58,809 nucleotides of DNA from Limiplasma sp045538465 (GTDB lineage: Bacteria > Bacillota > Clostridia > Christensenellales > Aristaeellaceae): contig JAZSRK010000092.1 in the NCBI GenBank assembly GCA_045538465.1, forward strand, positions 1-58,809, written 5' to 3'. The notes under the pieces are model-generated. The model had not been told where the DNA came from. It did not search any database and saw nothing but the letters and a program-made list of their open reading frames with translations. A program made the position numbers and the translations under genes. Positions 15,193 to 23,303 of this stretch are shown here, piece after piece (within the stretch, counting starts at the first letter, position 1; the number at the start of each line of letters is the position of its first letter).

Positions 15193-16305
15193 ATGATGAC
15201 ACGAACCTTTCTTGCCACCGCTGCCTTCGGTCTGGAAGGCGTGGTGGCCAACGAACTAAAACGAATGGGCATTGCTGCCAAAGCAGAACAAGGCGGTGCG
15301 CGCTTTGAAGGCAGCTGGACGGATGCCTACCGGGCCAATCTATCCCTGCGCACGGCTGATCGTGTACTTTGCTGCCTGAAAGAAGCGGAAGTACATACCT
15401 TTGACCAATTGTTTCGTCTGGTAGAAAGCATCCCATGGGAAGGTCTGTTGCCCAAGGATGCGGCCATCCACGTAAGCGGCAAATGTGTGCGTTCCCAGCT
15501 GATGAGCGTGCGAGATTGCCAATCCATTACCAAAAAGGCCATCGTCAACCGGATGCAGCAGAAGCTTCGACTGAACCGCCTACCGGAGACTGGCGCTGAA
15601 TATCCCATCGATGTAGCGATCGTGAAGGATATGGCTCGCATTACGCTGGATATGAGCGGCGAAGCCCTCAACCGCCGCGGCTACCGTACATGGAACGGAG
15701 AGGCGCCCCTTCGGGAAACTCTGGCCGCTGCCTTGGTGGATCTAAGCCCTTGGCGGCCCGGCATGCGCCTCTACGACCCCTGCTGCGGCACCGGCACATT
15801 GCTTATCGAAGCTGCCATCAAGGCCACGCAGCAACCTGCTGGCATGCATCGTAAGTTCGCCTGCGAACAATTTTCCTTCATGCCTAAGGACGTTATGGCC
15901 GACCTGAAAGCCGAAGCGCGCCTGAAAGCTGCGGCGGATGTGAGCTTCCAGATCGCTGGCAGCGACATCGACCCGGAGGCTCTTGAGCTTTGCAACCGCC
16001 ATATCAAACAAGCAGGCTTTAGCGATAGGATCCTTGTACAACAGCAGGATCTGCGCACCCTGCAACTTACCGGCGAACCCGGTTTGTTCCTGTGCAACCC
16101 GCCCTACGGCGAACGTCTGGGCGACCAACAGCAAGCCCGTGCCCTCTACAAGGAAATGGGTCTGCTATTAAAGCGCCATCCCGGCTGGAAGATGGCTGTT
16201 ATTACATCCGATAGTGCTTTTGAGCGCAATTTCGGCCGCAGAGCTGATAAGAAGCGCCGTTTGTACAATGGACGGCTGGAGTGCGAATTCTGCATTTTCG
16301 GGTAA
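15193..16305 (+). CDS. THUMP-domain class I rRNA methyltransferase (RlmL/YpsC family)
   Basis: A 370-aa SAM-dependent RNA methyltransferase, by family a 23S rRNA guanine-N2 methyltransferase. An N-terminal ferredoxin-like region and THUMP RNA-binding domain (to ~155) are followed by a Rossmann methyltransferase. This contains the SAM loop DPCCGTGTLLIEAA and the amino-methylating catalytic motif NPPYGERLG. GGAG lies just before two adjacent ATGs at 15193 and 15196; the second is equally likely. It starts one base after the esterase stop and probably rides in the sugar operon without a functional link. A clear terminator follows at 16319. Confidence 0.88.
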   Translation: MMTRTFLATAAFGLEGVVANELKRMGIAAKAEQGGARFEGSWTDAYRANLSLRTADRVLCCLKEAEVHTFDQLFRLVESIPWEGLLPKDAAIHVSGKCVRSQLMSVRDCQSITKKAIVNRMQQKLRLNRLPETGAEYPIDVAIVKDMARITLDMSGEALNRRGYRTWNGEAPLRETLAAALVDLSPWRPGMRLYDPCCGTGTLLIEAAIKATQQPAGMHRKFACEQFSFMPKDVMADLKAEARLKAAADVSFQIAGSDIDPEALELCNRHIKQAGFSDRILVQQQDLRTLQLTGEPGLFLCNPPYGERLGDQQQARALYKEMGLLLKRHPGWKMAVITSDSAFERNFGRRADKKRRLYNGRLECEFCIFG

Positions 16306-16318
16306 TATGGATAATTTG

Positions 16319-16347
16319 TGCACGATCTTTCGGGATCGTGCATTTTT
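16319..16347 (+). terminator. Terminator of the alpha-galactosidase operon
   Basis: TGCACGATC and GATCGTGCA form a perfect 9-bp stem with a 6-nt loop, followed by TTTTTCTTT. Textbook rho-independent terminator 13 nt after the methyltransferase stop. Confidence 0.92.
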
Positions 16348-16376
16348 CTTTGTGGATCTCGACCCCCATCTCCCTA

Positions 16377-16406
16377 TTGAACCAACTGCCTATCTTATGC
16401 TATGCT
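16377..16406 (+). promoter_or_regulatory. Promoter of the esterase gene
   Basis: TTGAAC (16377-16382) and TATGCT (16401-16406) with an 18-nt spacer, immediately after the preceding terminator and about 50 nt before the esterase start. Confidence 0.6.
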
Positions 16407-16458
16407 TATATCAACGCAAACAAAGCTCTCTATGCCAACCATCACGGAGGTACTGACC

Positions 16459-17460
16459 ATGAGCATCGATATCATCAACTTTTCCCTGCGCACCCTCAAA
16501 TCCCTTTTGGAAGATCCCCTCATCGCCGATATTGCCCCCGATGCCATCAGCAAGCGGGATTTGTCCAAGGATGAATTCTACGACTGGACCTTGCAGACCA
16601 TCGCCGAAAATGTAGGCTGGGCCAATCTGGAACGTGGCTTCACCCGTCTGTTTGATGCCGCTTCCCGTCACCACTATTATTTCAAGCTGTACAACGAGGA
16701 AGAGCGCATACAGAACCCGCAAAAGGACAATGTGAATATCGTCTACCTGCCCTCGGAGGATCCTGCAGCCGATGCGAAGCCCTTCATCCTGCTGGTGCCC
16801 GGCGGCGGCTTTGTGAATGTCTGGAGCCTGACAGAAGGCTGGCCTGTGGCGCAGCTTTTCAATCAACAGGGCTACCACGTATTCGTGCTCACCTACCGTG
16901 TGTGCGTGGAAGGCTCCGCTGTGTGCGCCATGGAAGATATGTCCAAGGCCTTGGAGCTGATCGCCGCCCGTAAGAATGAGTTCCATGTCGATCCCGAAAA
17001 ATATGTCACCTGCGGTTTCTCTGCCGGTGGATATGTCATCTGCCTTTGGAATACCGAAAAAGGCTATCGCGCTTATGGTCTGCCCAAGCCTCAGGCCTGC
17101 TTCCCTATTTATCCCGTCACTTCCTACCGTTTGCTGGATGATGACCGATGGGACAAGGAGCATGACAAGGATACCTTTGCCCGTAGCGGCGTAGGTTGCA
17201 CCATGGTGGAAGCCATCAACAGCTGCTTCGAGATCCCTGAACATGTGGAGGGCTTCCCGCCCACAGCGATTTTCGTTGCTGCCGGTGATGAACTGGTTGA
17301 CCCGAAGCATTCTCAGAACCTTGCTAAGGCTCTTGACGAAGCAGACATTGAATGCCGCCTCGAAGTTGGCCCCACTGGCGGCCATGGCTTTGCCGATGGC
17401 GTTGGCATGTGTATGGAAGGCTGGCCGGAGAGAGCCATCGCTTGGTTTGAACAGCTGTAA
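16459..17460 (+). CDS. Alpha/beta-hydrolase fold esterase
   Basis: A 333-aa intracellular carboxylesterase-like hydrolase of the BD-FAE/acetyl-esterase kind. The oxyanion-hole motif PGGGFVNVWS follows a strand near residue 110. The nucleophile elbow is CGFSAGG with Ser188, and the likely catalytic His is in GGHGFADG near the C-terminus. CGGAGG lies 8 nt before the ATG at 16459, which is preferred over in-frame starts further upstream. The true substrate (acyl or acetyl sugar ester) cannot be told. Downstream, after 21 nt, begins the stump of a HAD phosphatase gene, so the original operon was probably esterase plus HAD hydrolase. Confidence 0.8.
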   Translation: MSIDIINFSLRTLKSLLEDPLIADIAPDAISKRDLSKDEFYDWTLQTIAENVGWANLERGFTRLFDAASRHHYYFKLYNEEERIQNPQKDNVNIVYLPSEDPAADAKPFILLVPGGGFVNVWSLTEGWPVAQLFNQQGYHVFVLTYRVCVEGSAVCAMEDMSKALELIAARKNEFHVDPEKYVTCGFSAGGYVICLWNTEKGYRAYGLPKPQACFPIYPVTSYRLLDDDRWDKEHDKDTFARSGVGCTMVEAINSCFEIPEHVEGFPPTAIFVAAGDELVDPKHSQNLAKALDEADIECRLEVGPTGGHGFADGVGMCMEGWPERAIAWFEQL

Positions 17461-17481
17461 TCATTTGACAGGTGGAAACCT

Positions 17482-17532
17482 ATGAGCATCAAACTACTGC
17501 TTTTCGATTTGGATGGTACCCTGCTTAGGTAA
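17482..17532 (+). pseudogene. N-terminal stump of a HAD-family phosphatase gene
   Basis: An ATG with a plausible ribosome site (AGGTGG, 7 nt) encodes only MSIKLLLFDLDGTLLR and a stop. FDLDGTLL is motif I of the haloacid dehalogenase (Cof-type) phosphatases, which normally run to about 250 aa, and the nucleophile Asp is present. None of the later motifs is found downstream. Ten bases after the stop lies the left 25-bp inverted repeat of the segment at 17542-18738. The simplest reading is that the gene was cut by an insertion and its remainder was lost. Confidence 0.75.
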
Positions 17533-17541
17533 ACACAGTTA

Positions 17542-17566
17542 CCATAACACAGCAAAAAAGCCGACC
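17542..17566 (+). repeat. Left inverted repeat of the XRE segment
   Basis: The segment begins CCATAACACAGC, continues with an A-run, and ends GCCGACC. It matches the right copy in reverse complement except for one extra base (the G after the A-run). Read on the minus strand it also provides a T-run after a weak hairpin and may help end the XRE transcript. Confidence 0.8.
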
Positions 17567-17610
17567 GTTGGCGGGAGAACTCTTAAGGAACAATTTATCC
17601 AGAAATGAAC

Positions 17611-17644
17611 AACAAGCATCCGGCGAAAATGCCGGATGCTCGTT
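17611..17644. terminator. Hairpin downstream of the XRE regulator
   Basis: AACAAGCATCCGGC and GCCGGATGCTCGTT pair over 14 positions with one mismatch around a 6-nt loop. On the minus strand it is followed by T-rich sequence (TTGTTGTTCATTT). It is a likely terminator for the XRE gene, whose stop is at 17734. The 200 bases between the HAD stump and the XRE gene otherwise hold only the left inverted repeat. Confidence 0.6.
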
Positions 17645-17733
17645 TGCTTATGTGGCTCCACAAACGCAATGCACTGGTTCAGTGCGCATAATTGCGCCCT
17701 CTCCAAGTGAAGCTACCATCTTCCCCTTAATTC

Positions 17734-18537
17734 TTAAGGTGAAAAATAATCCATATTGCCGTTGAAATAGCAATGTTGAGACCGGTATTCTGCATACTCT
17801 TGGACAAATAGTATGGCTGCAAAAAGAAGATACATTTTTTGCTCCGCCTGTGTCAGTTCGTAATAGGTCATGGTGCTTTCATCAATCGCCAGGGTTTTAC
17901 AAGCAAACAAGTTGCTATCCTTCACCAGTTGCTCCAAGCGATTGCTATCCTTTACCCCAGCCATTTTGCATAAGGCAGCCATAGTGAAGGTAAGCATCCG
18001 TTTTTTTAGAATCACGGCCATGGCTTTACGGAAATCTTCGTCTGCCAATAACTGCAGCATCCGCTGGTTGCTCTCATTGGTAAACAGGCTGTTCCAGCCC
18101 TGCTCCGGGCGCTTGATGGCCATGACACCTATGGGCTCATGCATGTAGATAACGCTACCGTTACTGCTTTGAATAACACTGCGTGAAACACCGCCTTTCA
18201 GCGATGTGCGGAGTTCCTCCGCCAGCTCATCAACTTCTACCTTACTTTTCCCGCCATAGAAGCACCGTACAATTATTCGACACATTTGTTTCATGGTTGC
18301 TTCCAAAGCTTCTTCAGAGTTTATTCGTTTTTCTTCTGTTATTCTGCCATATAGATCATCCACCGTCACTCCGAAAAAATCTGCCAGCACGGGTAACAGC
18401 ATTACGTCCGGGCAGGTGGTGCTGTTTTCCCATTTGGAAATAGTCTGTGCTGTAACGCCCATACATTCTGCCAGAGCTTCCTGAGTCATACTGCGTTCCC
18501 TGCGGAGTTGTGCAATGGTTTCGCCAATGATTGTCAT
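17734..18537 (-). CDS. XRE-family HTH transcriptional regulator
   Basis: A 267-aa DNA-binding protein with an N-terminal Cro/CI-type helix-turn-helix (residues ~5-62, TQEALAECMGVTAQTISKWE as recognition region, then FFGVTVDDLYG). The remaining ~200 residues are alpha-helical, without a recognised enzyme or ligand domain. GAGGAGG lies 7 nt before the ATG. It has its own -10 TATAAT at 18569-18574 but a poor -35, compatible with activation or autoregulation. It is the sole gene within the inverted-repeat-bounded segment, and its composition looks more A/T-rich than that of flanking genes, consistent with transfer. Target genes unknown. Confidence 0.82.
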   Translation of the reverse strand: MTIIGETIAQLRRERSMTQEALAECMGVTAQTISKWENSTTCPDVMLLPVLADFFGVTVDDLYGRITEEKRINSEEALEATMKQMCRIIVRCFYGGKSKVEVDELAEELRTSLKGGVSRSVIQSSNGSVIYMHEPIGVMAIKRPEQGWNSLFTNESNQRMLQLLADEDFRKAMAVILKKRMLTFTMAALCKMAGVKDSNRLEQLVKDSNLFACKTLAIDESTMTYYELTQAEQKMYLLFAAILFVQEYAEYRSQHCYFNGNMDYFSP

Positions 18538-18568
18538 TGTTCTTCCTCCTCTGCCGTTTTGTAGTTTT

Positions 18569-18574
18569 ATTATA
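18569..18574 (-). promoter_or_regulatory. -10 box of the XRE regulator promoter
   Basis: A consensus TATAAT on the minus strand about 30 nt before the start codon; no good -35 hexamer is found 16-18 nt upstream. The remaining ~140 bases up to the right inverted repeat show nothing else recognisable. Confidence 0.5.
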
Positions 18575-18714
18575 CACCAGAGGGCCGCATTGCTCCATCA
18601 TCCAAACTGCGAGCAACTCACTTAACCGGCAAGCCACTCACTGCTATCAGGCTTAACCATTCTCAATATTTCATCTGTTTCCGGGTAAAAGCATCCTTGT
18701 AATAGGCTTTTCTG

Positions 18715-18738
18715 GGTCGGTTTTTTGCTGTGTTATGG
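18715..18738 (-). repeat. Right inverted repeat of the XRE segment
   Basis: Reverse complement of the left repeat with one base missing. It lies directly downstream of the stop codon (18744-18746) of the 4Fe-4S membrane protein gene, so the segment ends without damaging that gene. Confidence 0.8.
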
Positions 18739-18743
18739 CGACC

Positions 18744-19583
18744 TTAGAAATCGATAGCCCCTTTGGGGCAAGACTCCATACATTTCATGCAAAGAATGCA
18801 TTCCGTACCATTTTCTCTCTTCCGGGAAGGATCCAGCATATCCACGTTCATAGGACAAACCCGCTTACACTTGCCGCAAGACACGCATTTCTCTGTATCT
18901 ACCCGAATGCGCATCAAAGCAAAGTAGCTGGCTGGCTTCAAGAACACGGTCACTGGACAAAGGTACTTGCAAAACGCGCGGTTATCTTTGAAGGCAAACG
19001 CCAGCCCGATGCCTGCAGCGTAATACAGCAAATTGCCGATGATAAAACTCCATAGCATAATACGCTCAAGCTGCTTTACCCCTGCAAGGAACAGCACACC
19101 CACAAATGCAAGGGATACGCCGAACATCACGTAACGCAACCAACCCAGCTTTTTTCTGGGGGCTTGCGGCTGCTTGTAGGGCAGAAAATCCAGCACCATA
19201 GCTGTCCAACAGGCATAGCCGCACCAACCGCGCCCAAACAACAATGGCCCGAAGATCTTTGCCACTGCATAATGGATGGTGGCTGCTTCAAACACGCCTA
19301 AAAACAGATAGTACCAAAAGCCCTCGATCTGCATATTTTCATTATGCATCAAGCCCAAATACACCAGCATGTACAACCCAACGCCCAGTTGCACCACCTG
19401 CCGGGCATATTTGTATTTGCGAATGTACAAACCCACGCCCAGTGCCAAAAAGCCGCCAATATAGCTGAAATTGAACAAATAGAACAAATTATCCTTGCTA
19501 AGCCAAAGAATAATGGCAACCGCTTCAAAAATGCTAAAGAACACCAAACAGGGTAAGTATTTCTTGATCCGATCCATTTGCAT
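18744..19583 (-). CDS. Polytopic membrane 4Fe-4S protein (NapH/CcoG-like)
   Basis: A 279-aa membrane protein with about five hydrophobic helices and a C-terminal ferredoxin domain. Two classical clusters are present, CVSCGKCKRVCP and CILCMKCMESCP, which would bind two [4Fe-4S] centres. The inner-loop motifs GWCGYACW and CKYLCP match the NapH/NosR-C family of membrane electron-transfer proteins. Its partner is unknown; none of nap, nos or rnf genes is in the window. An ATG two codons downstream (19577) is an alternative start. The gene lies downstream of rpoC after a terminator, so it may be read by read-through. Confidence 0.8.
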   Translation of the reverse strand: MQMDRIKKYLPCLVFFSIFEAVAIILWLSKDNLFYLFNFSYIGGFLALGVGLYIRKYKYARQVVQLGVGLYMLVYLGLMHNENMQIEGFWYYLFLGVFEAATIHYAVAKIFGPLLFGRGWCGYACWTAMVLDFLPYKQPQAPRKKLGWLRYVMFGVSLAFVGVLFLAGVKQLERIMLWSFIIGNLLYYAAGIGLAFAFKDNRAFCKYLCPVTVFLKPASYFALMRIRVDTEKCVSCGKCKRVCPMNVDMLDPSRKRENGTECILCMKCMESCPKGAIDF

Positions 19584-19599
19584 CCCATTCTTTCATTTC

Positions 19600-19631
19600 A
19601 AAGACAAAGGGCTACCGGAAACCGGCAGCCC
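19600..19631 (-). terminator. Terminator of the rpoBC operon
   Basis: On the minus strand GGGCTGCCGG-TTT-CCGGTAGCCC (19609-19631) is followed by TTTGTCTTT (19600-19608). It starts 15 nt after the rpoC stop codon and overlaps the region upstream of the 4Fe-4S gene. Confidence 0.88.
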
Positions 19632-19646
19632 CTTTGCTTATTCAGC

Positions 19647-22600
19647 TTAGAAATTCTCCACCAGATTGATGTCGCTGTAACGCTTCATACCGGTACCGGC
19701 GGGGATCAGCTTACCAATGATCACGTTCTCCTTCAGACCCAGCAGCGGATCGACCTTGCCCTTGATGGCGGCATCGGTGAGCACGCGGGTGGTCTCCTGG
19801 AAGGATGCGGCGGACAGGAAGCTCTCCGTGGCCAGAGAAGCCTTGGTGATGCCCAGCAGCACACGCTTGGCGATGGCGGGGTTGCCGCCAGCCATGATGG
19901 TTTCCTTGTTGGCTTCCTCAAAGCGGTAAATATCCACCAGAGAGCCGGGCAGCAGGCTGGTATCGCCGCTATCTTCCACACGAACCTTGCGCAGCATCTG
20001 CTTGACGATAACCTCGATATGCTTATCGCTGATGTTAACGCCCTGCTGACGGTACACGCTGAGAACTTCGCGCAGCAGATAATCCTGCACAGCCTTTACG
20101 CCCAGAATGCGCAGCAGATCGTGGGGATTGATGGAGCCTTCGATGAGTTCCTGACCAGCTTCCACGACCTGACCATCCTGTACCTTCAGACGGCTGCCGT
20201 AGTTGATCTGGTAGGTCTTCTGCTCGTGAGCATCATCCACAGAAGTAACGACAATCTCGCGCTTTTTCTTGTTTTCGCCCAGAGAGACCTTACCGGAGAT
20301 CTCACTGAGGATGGCATCACGCTTGGGCTTACGAGCTTCGAAGAGCTCCTCAACACGGGGAAGACCCTGCGTAATATCGTCGCCGCTGGCAATACCGCCG
20401 GTATGGAAGGTACGCATGGTCAGCTGGGTACCGGGTTCGCCGATAGCCTGAGCTGCAATGATACCAACCGCTTCGCCCACATCCACAGCGCCGCCGGTGG
20501 CAAGGTTCATGCCGTAGCAGCGGGCGCAAACGCCGGTCTCGTTACGGCAGGTAAGCACGGAGCGCACCTGCGCCTTGGTGATGCCAGCCTTCACGACCAA
20601 CTTGGCCTTATCGTGGGTGATGGTCTCGTTGAGAGCGACCAGGATCTCACCGGTTTCGGGATGGATGATATCCTCAGCAGCCACACGGCCGATCAAGCGA
20701 TCCTCCAAGCTTTCGATAACTTGGTTGTTGATGCTGATCTCCTGAATGGTGATGCCGCGAACCTTTTCGCCACGGGTAGCGAAGCAGTCATCCTCACGGA
20801 CGATCACTTCCTGAGAAACGTCTACCAGACGGCGGGTCAGGTAACCAGAGTCAGCCGTACGAAGAGCCGTACCAGCCAGAGACCTACGGCTACCGTGAGA
20901 GGACAGGAAGAACTCAAGCACGCCCAGACCTTCACGGAAGTTTGCACGAATGGGCAATTCCAGCGTACGTCCGCTGGGAGAAGCCATGAGGCCGCGCATA
21001 CCAGCCAGCTGGGAGACCTGAGCGGCGCTACCACGAGCACCGGAGTCGGTCATCATGCGGATGGGGTTAAACTTGCTAAGACCCGGCAAGATCATGCCGC
21101 GGAGCTTGGCGGTGGTGTTGTTCCAAATTTCGACGACCATGCTGTAGCGCTCGTCTTCGGACACCATACCCATGCGGTACATGTCGTTGATCTCGGCCAC
21201 ATTGCGGTCGGCTTCTTCCATGATGGCGGGCTTATCCACAGGCACCTTGATGTCGCTGACGGCAACGGTAACAGCGCCGCGGGTGGAATACTTGAAGCCC
21301 AATGCCTTGATGTTATCCAGCACCTGAGCAGTGCGGTGGATGCCATGCTTCAGGTATACTTCGTCTACGACCTTGCCCAGCTCTTTCTTGCCCACCAGCG
21401 TATCAACTTCCAGCGGGAACATTTCGTCCAAGCAGGTACGGGGCTTACGACCGATATCCTGAGGGATAACATCGTTGAAGATGAGCTGACCCAGCGTGCA
21501 GTTGATGCTCTTCTGAGCCTTCACGCCGTCAAACTCACGCTCCACACGCACACGGATGGGAGCCTGCAGACTCAGCTGTGCGGTCTGATAGGCCAGCATG
21601 GCTTCGTCGGGGCTGCCGTAGCTGTGGCGAGCGGGCTGACCATCGGCGCCCAGAATATATTCGCCATTCTCATCCTTGGTGTAGCCGCCCACTGCATCGG
21701 GGTTTTCCAATGTCAGGTAGTAGCAGCCGATAACCATGTCCTGAGAAGGAGACATAACGGGCTTACCATCCTGAGGCTTCAGGATGTTGTTGTGTGCCAG
21801 CATCAGGAAGCGGGCCTCAGCCTGAGCTTCCAGGCTCAGCGGCACGTGGATAGCCATCTGGTCGCCGTCGAAGTCGGCGTTGTAAGCGGTACATACCAAC
21901 GGATGCAGCTTGAGGGCCTTGCCTTCTACCAGCACGGGCTCGAAGGCCTGAATGCCCAGACGGTGCAGCGTAGGTGCACGGTTCAGCAGCACCGGGTGCT
22001 CCTTGATAACTTCCTCAAGGATATCCCACACTTCGGGGCGACCCTTTTCCACCATGCGCTTGGCATTCTTGCCGTGGTGGGCCTTGTTCTGGGCCACCAG
22101 ACGCTCGATAACGAAGGGCTTGAACAGCTCCAGCGCCATTTCCTTGGGCACGCCGCACTGATACAGCTTCAGTTCGGGGCCAACGACGATAACGGAACGG
22201 CCGGAGTAGTCAACACGCTTACCCAGCAGGTTCTGACGGAAACGGCCCTGCTTACCACGGAGGAAGTCGGACAGGGACTTGAGCGCACGGTTGCCGGGGC
22301 CGGTTACGGGACGGCCACGACGACCATTGTCGATCAAAGCGTCAACAGCTTCCTGCAGCATGCGCTTCTCGTTACGCACGATAATATCGGGAGCCCGCAG
22401 CTCAATGAGGCGCTTGAGGCGGTTGTTACGGTTAATAACACGACGGTACAGGTCGTTAAGGTCGGAGGTGGCGAAACGGCCGCCATCCAGCTGCACCATG
22501 GGGCGCAGATCCGGAGGCATGACGGGGATCACGTCCAGGATCATCCACTCGGGCTTGTTGTTAGACAGGCGGAAAGCCTCCACAACTTCCAGGCGCTTCA

Positions 22601-23264
22601 CGGCACGGGCACGCTTCTGACCTTCGGTCTCACGGTCGCGCTCCTTCTCGGCCAGCTCGGCGATCTCCTTCTTCAGTTGTATGCTCAGCTGATCCAGATC
22701 CAAGGACTGGAGCAGTTCCTTTACAGCTTCGGCGCCCATACCGGCACGGAAGCTGCCCTTGCCGCACTTGGCCTCTACCTCGCGGTACTTGGCGTCGTTG
22801 ATCAGCTCGTGCTTCTTCAGGCCGGTCTCGCTGGGATCGCCGGGATCCAGCACGATAAAGTTGGCAAAATACAGCACCTTCTCCAGCGTGCGGGGGCTGA
22901 TGTCCAGCAGCATGCCCATACGGCTGGGGATGCCCTTGAAATACCAGATATGGCTTACAGGGGCAGCCAGCTCGATATGGCCCATGCGCTCACGGCGTAC
23001 CTTGGCACGGGTAACCTGCACGCCGCACTTATCGCAGACCTTGTTCTTATCCTTGAACTTGATGCGCTTGTACTTACCGCAGTTGCACTCCCAGTCCTTG
23101 GTAGGTCCAAAAATGCGCTCGCAGTACAAACCGTCCTTTTCAGGCTTCAAGGTACGGTAGTTAATGGTTTCAGGCTTGGTAACCTCGCCGCAGCTCCATG
23201 CGCGGATCTGCTCCGGAGAAGCCATGCCGATCTGGATGGAATCAAGATTGTTCAGGTCAAACAA
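19647..23264 (-). CDS. rpoC: RNA polymerase subunit beta'
   Basis: The beta' subunit of RNA polymerase, which holds the catalytic Mg. The 1205-aa length fits Clostridia. The N-terminal zinc ribbon is CNCGKYKRIKFKDKNKVCDKCG-like near residues 55-85. The active-site loop NADFDGDQMAIHVP lies near 450-465 with its three metal-binding Asp residues. The second zinc site uses CRNETGVCARCYG near residue 920. The bridge-helix/trigger-loop region (GARGSAAQVSQLAGMRGLM, AGTALRTADSGYLTRRLVD) is complete. It follows rpoB after 39 nt with a ribosome site before the ATG. An exceptionally long open frame on the opposite strand is a coding shadow. Confidence 0.98.
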   Translation of the reverse strand: MFDLNNLDSIQIGMASPEQIRAWSCGEVTKPETINYRTLKPEKDGLYCERIFGPTKDWECNCGKYKRIKFKDKNKVCDKCGVQVTRAKVRRERMGHIELAAPVSHIWYFKGIPSRMGMLLDISPRTLEKVLYFANFIVLDPGDPSETGLKKHELINDAKYREVEAKCGKGSFRAGMGAEAVKELLQSLDLDQLSIQLKKEIAELAEKERDRETEGQKRARAVKRLEVVEAFRLSNNKPEWMILDVIPVMPPDLRPMVQLDGGRFATSDLNDLYRRVINRNNRLKRLIELRAPDIIVRNEKRMLQEAVDALIDNGRRGRPVTGPGNRALKSLSDFLRGKQGRFRQNLLGKRVDYSGRSVIVVGPELKLYQCGVPKEMALELFKPFVIERLVAQNKAHHGKNAKRMVEKGRPEVWDILEEVIKEHPVLLNRAPTLHRLGIQAFEPVLVEGKALKLHPLVCTAYNADFDGDQMAIHVPLSLEAQAEARFLMLAHNNILKPQDGKPVMSPSQDMVIGCYYLTLENPDAVGGYTKDENGEYILGADGQPARHSYGSPDEAMLAYQTAQLSLQAPIRVRVEREFDGVKAQKSINCTLGQLIFNDVIPQDIGRKPRTCLDEMFPLEVDTLVGKKELGKVVDEVYLKHGIHRTAQVLDNIKALGFKYSTRGAVTVAVSDIKVPVDKPAIMEEADRNVAEINDMYRMGMVSEDERYSMVVEIWNNTTAKLRGMILPGLSKFNPIRMMTDSGARGSAAQVSQLAGMRGLMASPSGRTLELPIRANFREGLGVLEFFLSSHGSRRSLAGTALRTADSGYLTRRLVDVSQEVIVREDDCFATRGEKVRGITIQEISINNQVIESLEDRLIGRVAAEDIIHPETGEILVALNETITHDKAKLVVKAGITKAQVRSVLTCRNETGVCARCYGMNLATGGAVDVGEAVGIIAAQAIGEPGTQLTMRTFHTGGIASGDDITQGLPRVEELFEARKPKRDAILSEISGKVSLGENKKKREIVVTSVDDAHEQKTYQINYGSRLKVQDGQVVEAGQELIEGSINPHDLLRILGVKAVQDYLLREVLSVYRQQGVNISDKHIEVIVKQMLRKVRVEDSGDTSLLPGSLVDIYRFEEANKETIMAGGNPAIAKRVLLGITKASLATESFLSAASFQETTRVLTDAAIKGKVDPLLGLKENVIIGKLIPAGTGMKRYSDINLVENF

Positions 23265-23303
23265 AACACGGCACTTCCTTTCGGTGAATCGGCTTGACGG
23301 GTG

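Larger units (their letters stand above)
17542..18738. mobile_element. 1.2-kb segment with near-perfect terminal inverted repeats, carrying an XRE regulator
   Basis: Both ends carry the same 24/25-bp sequence in opposite orientation (left 17542-17566, right 18715-18738), differing by one inserted base. The only gene inside is a 267-aa XRE-type regulator; no transposase or recombinase is present. By eye the base composition is more A/T-rich than the neighbours. The left end abuts a truncated HAD gene, while the right end stops 5 nt short of the stop codon of a gene facing inward. No convincing target duplication is seen. It could be a non-autonomous transposable element, a cargo-carrying MITE-like unit or an invertible segment. 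Inference only. Confidence 0.45.

Noticed and set aside
17524..18747. CTTAG direct repeat (17524-17528 and 18743-18747) as a target-site duplication of the XRE segment
   Set aside because: The copies lie at unequal distances from the inverted repeats (13 and 4 nt), so a chance match is more likely.
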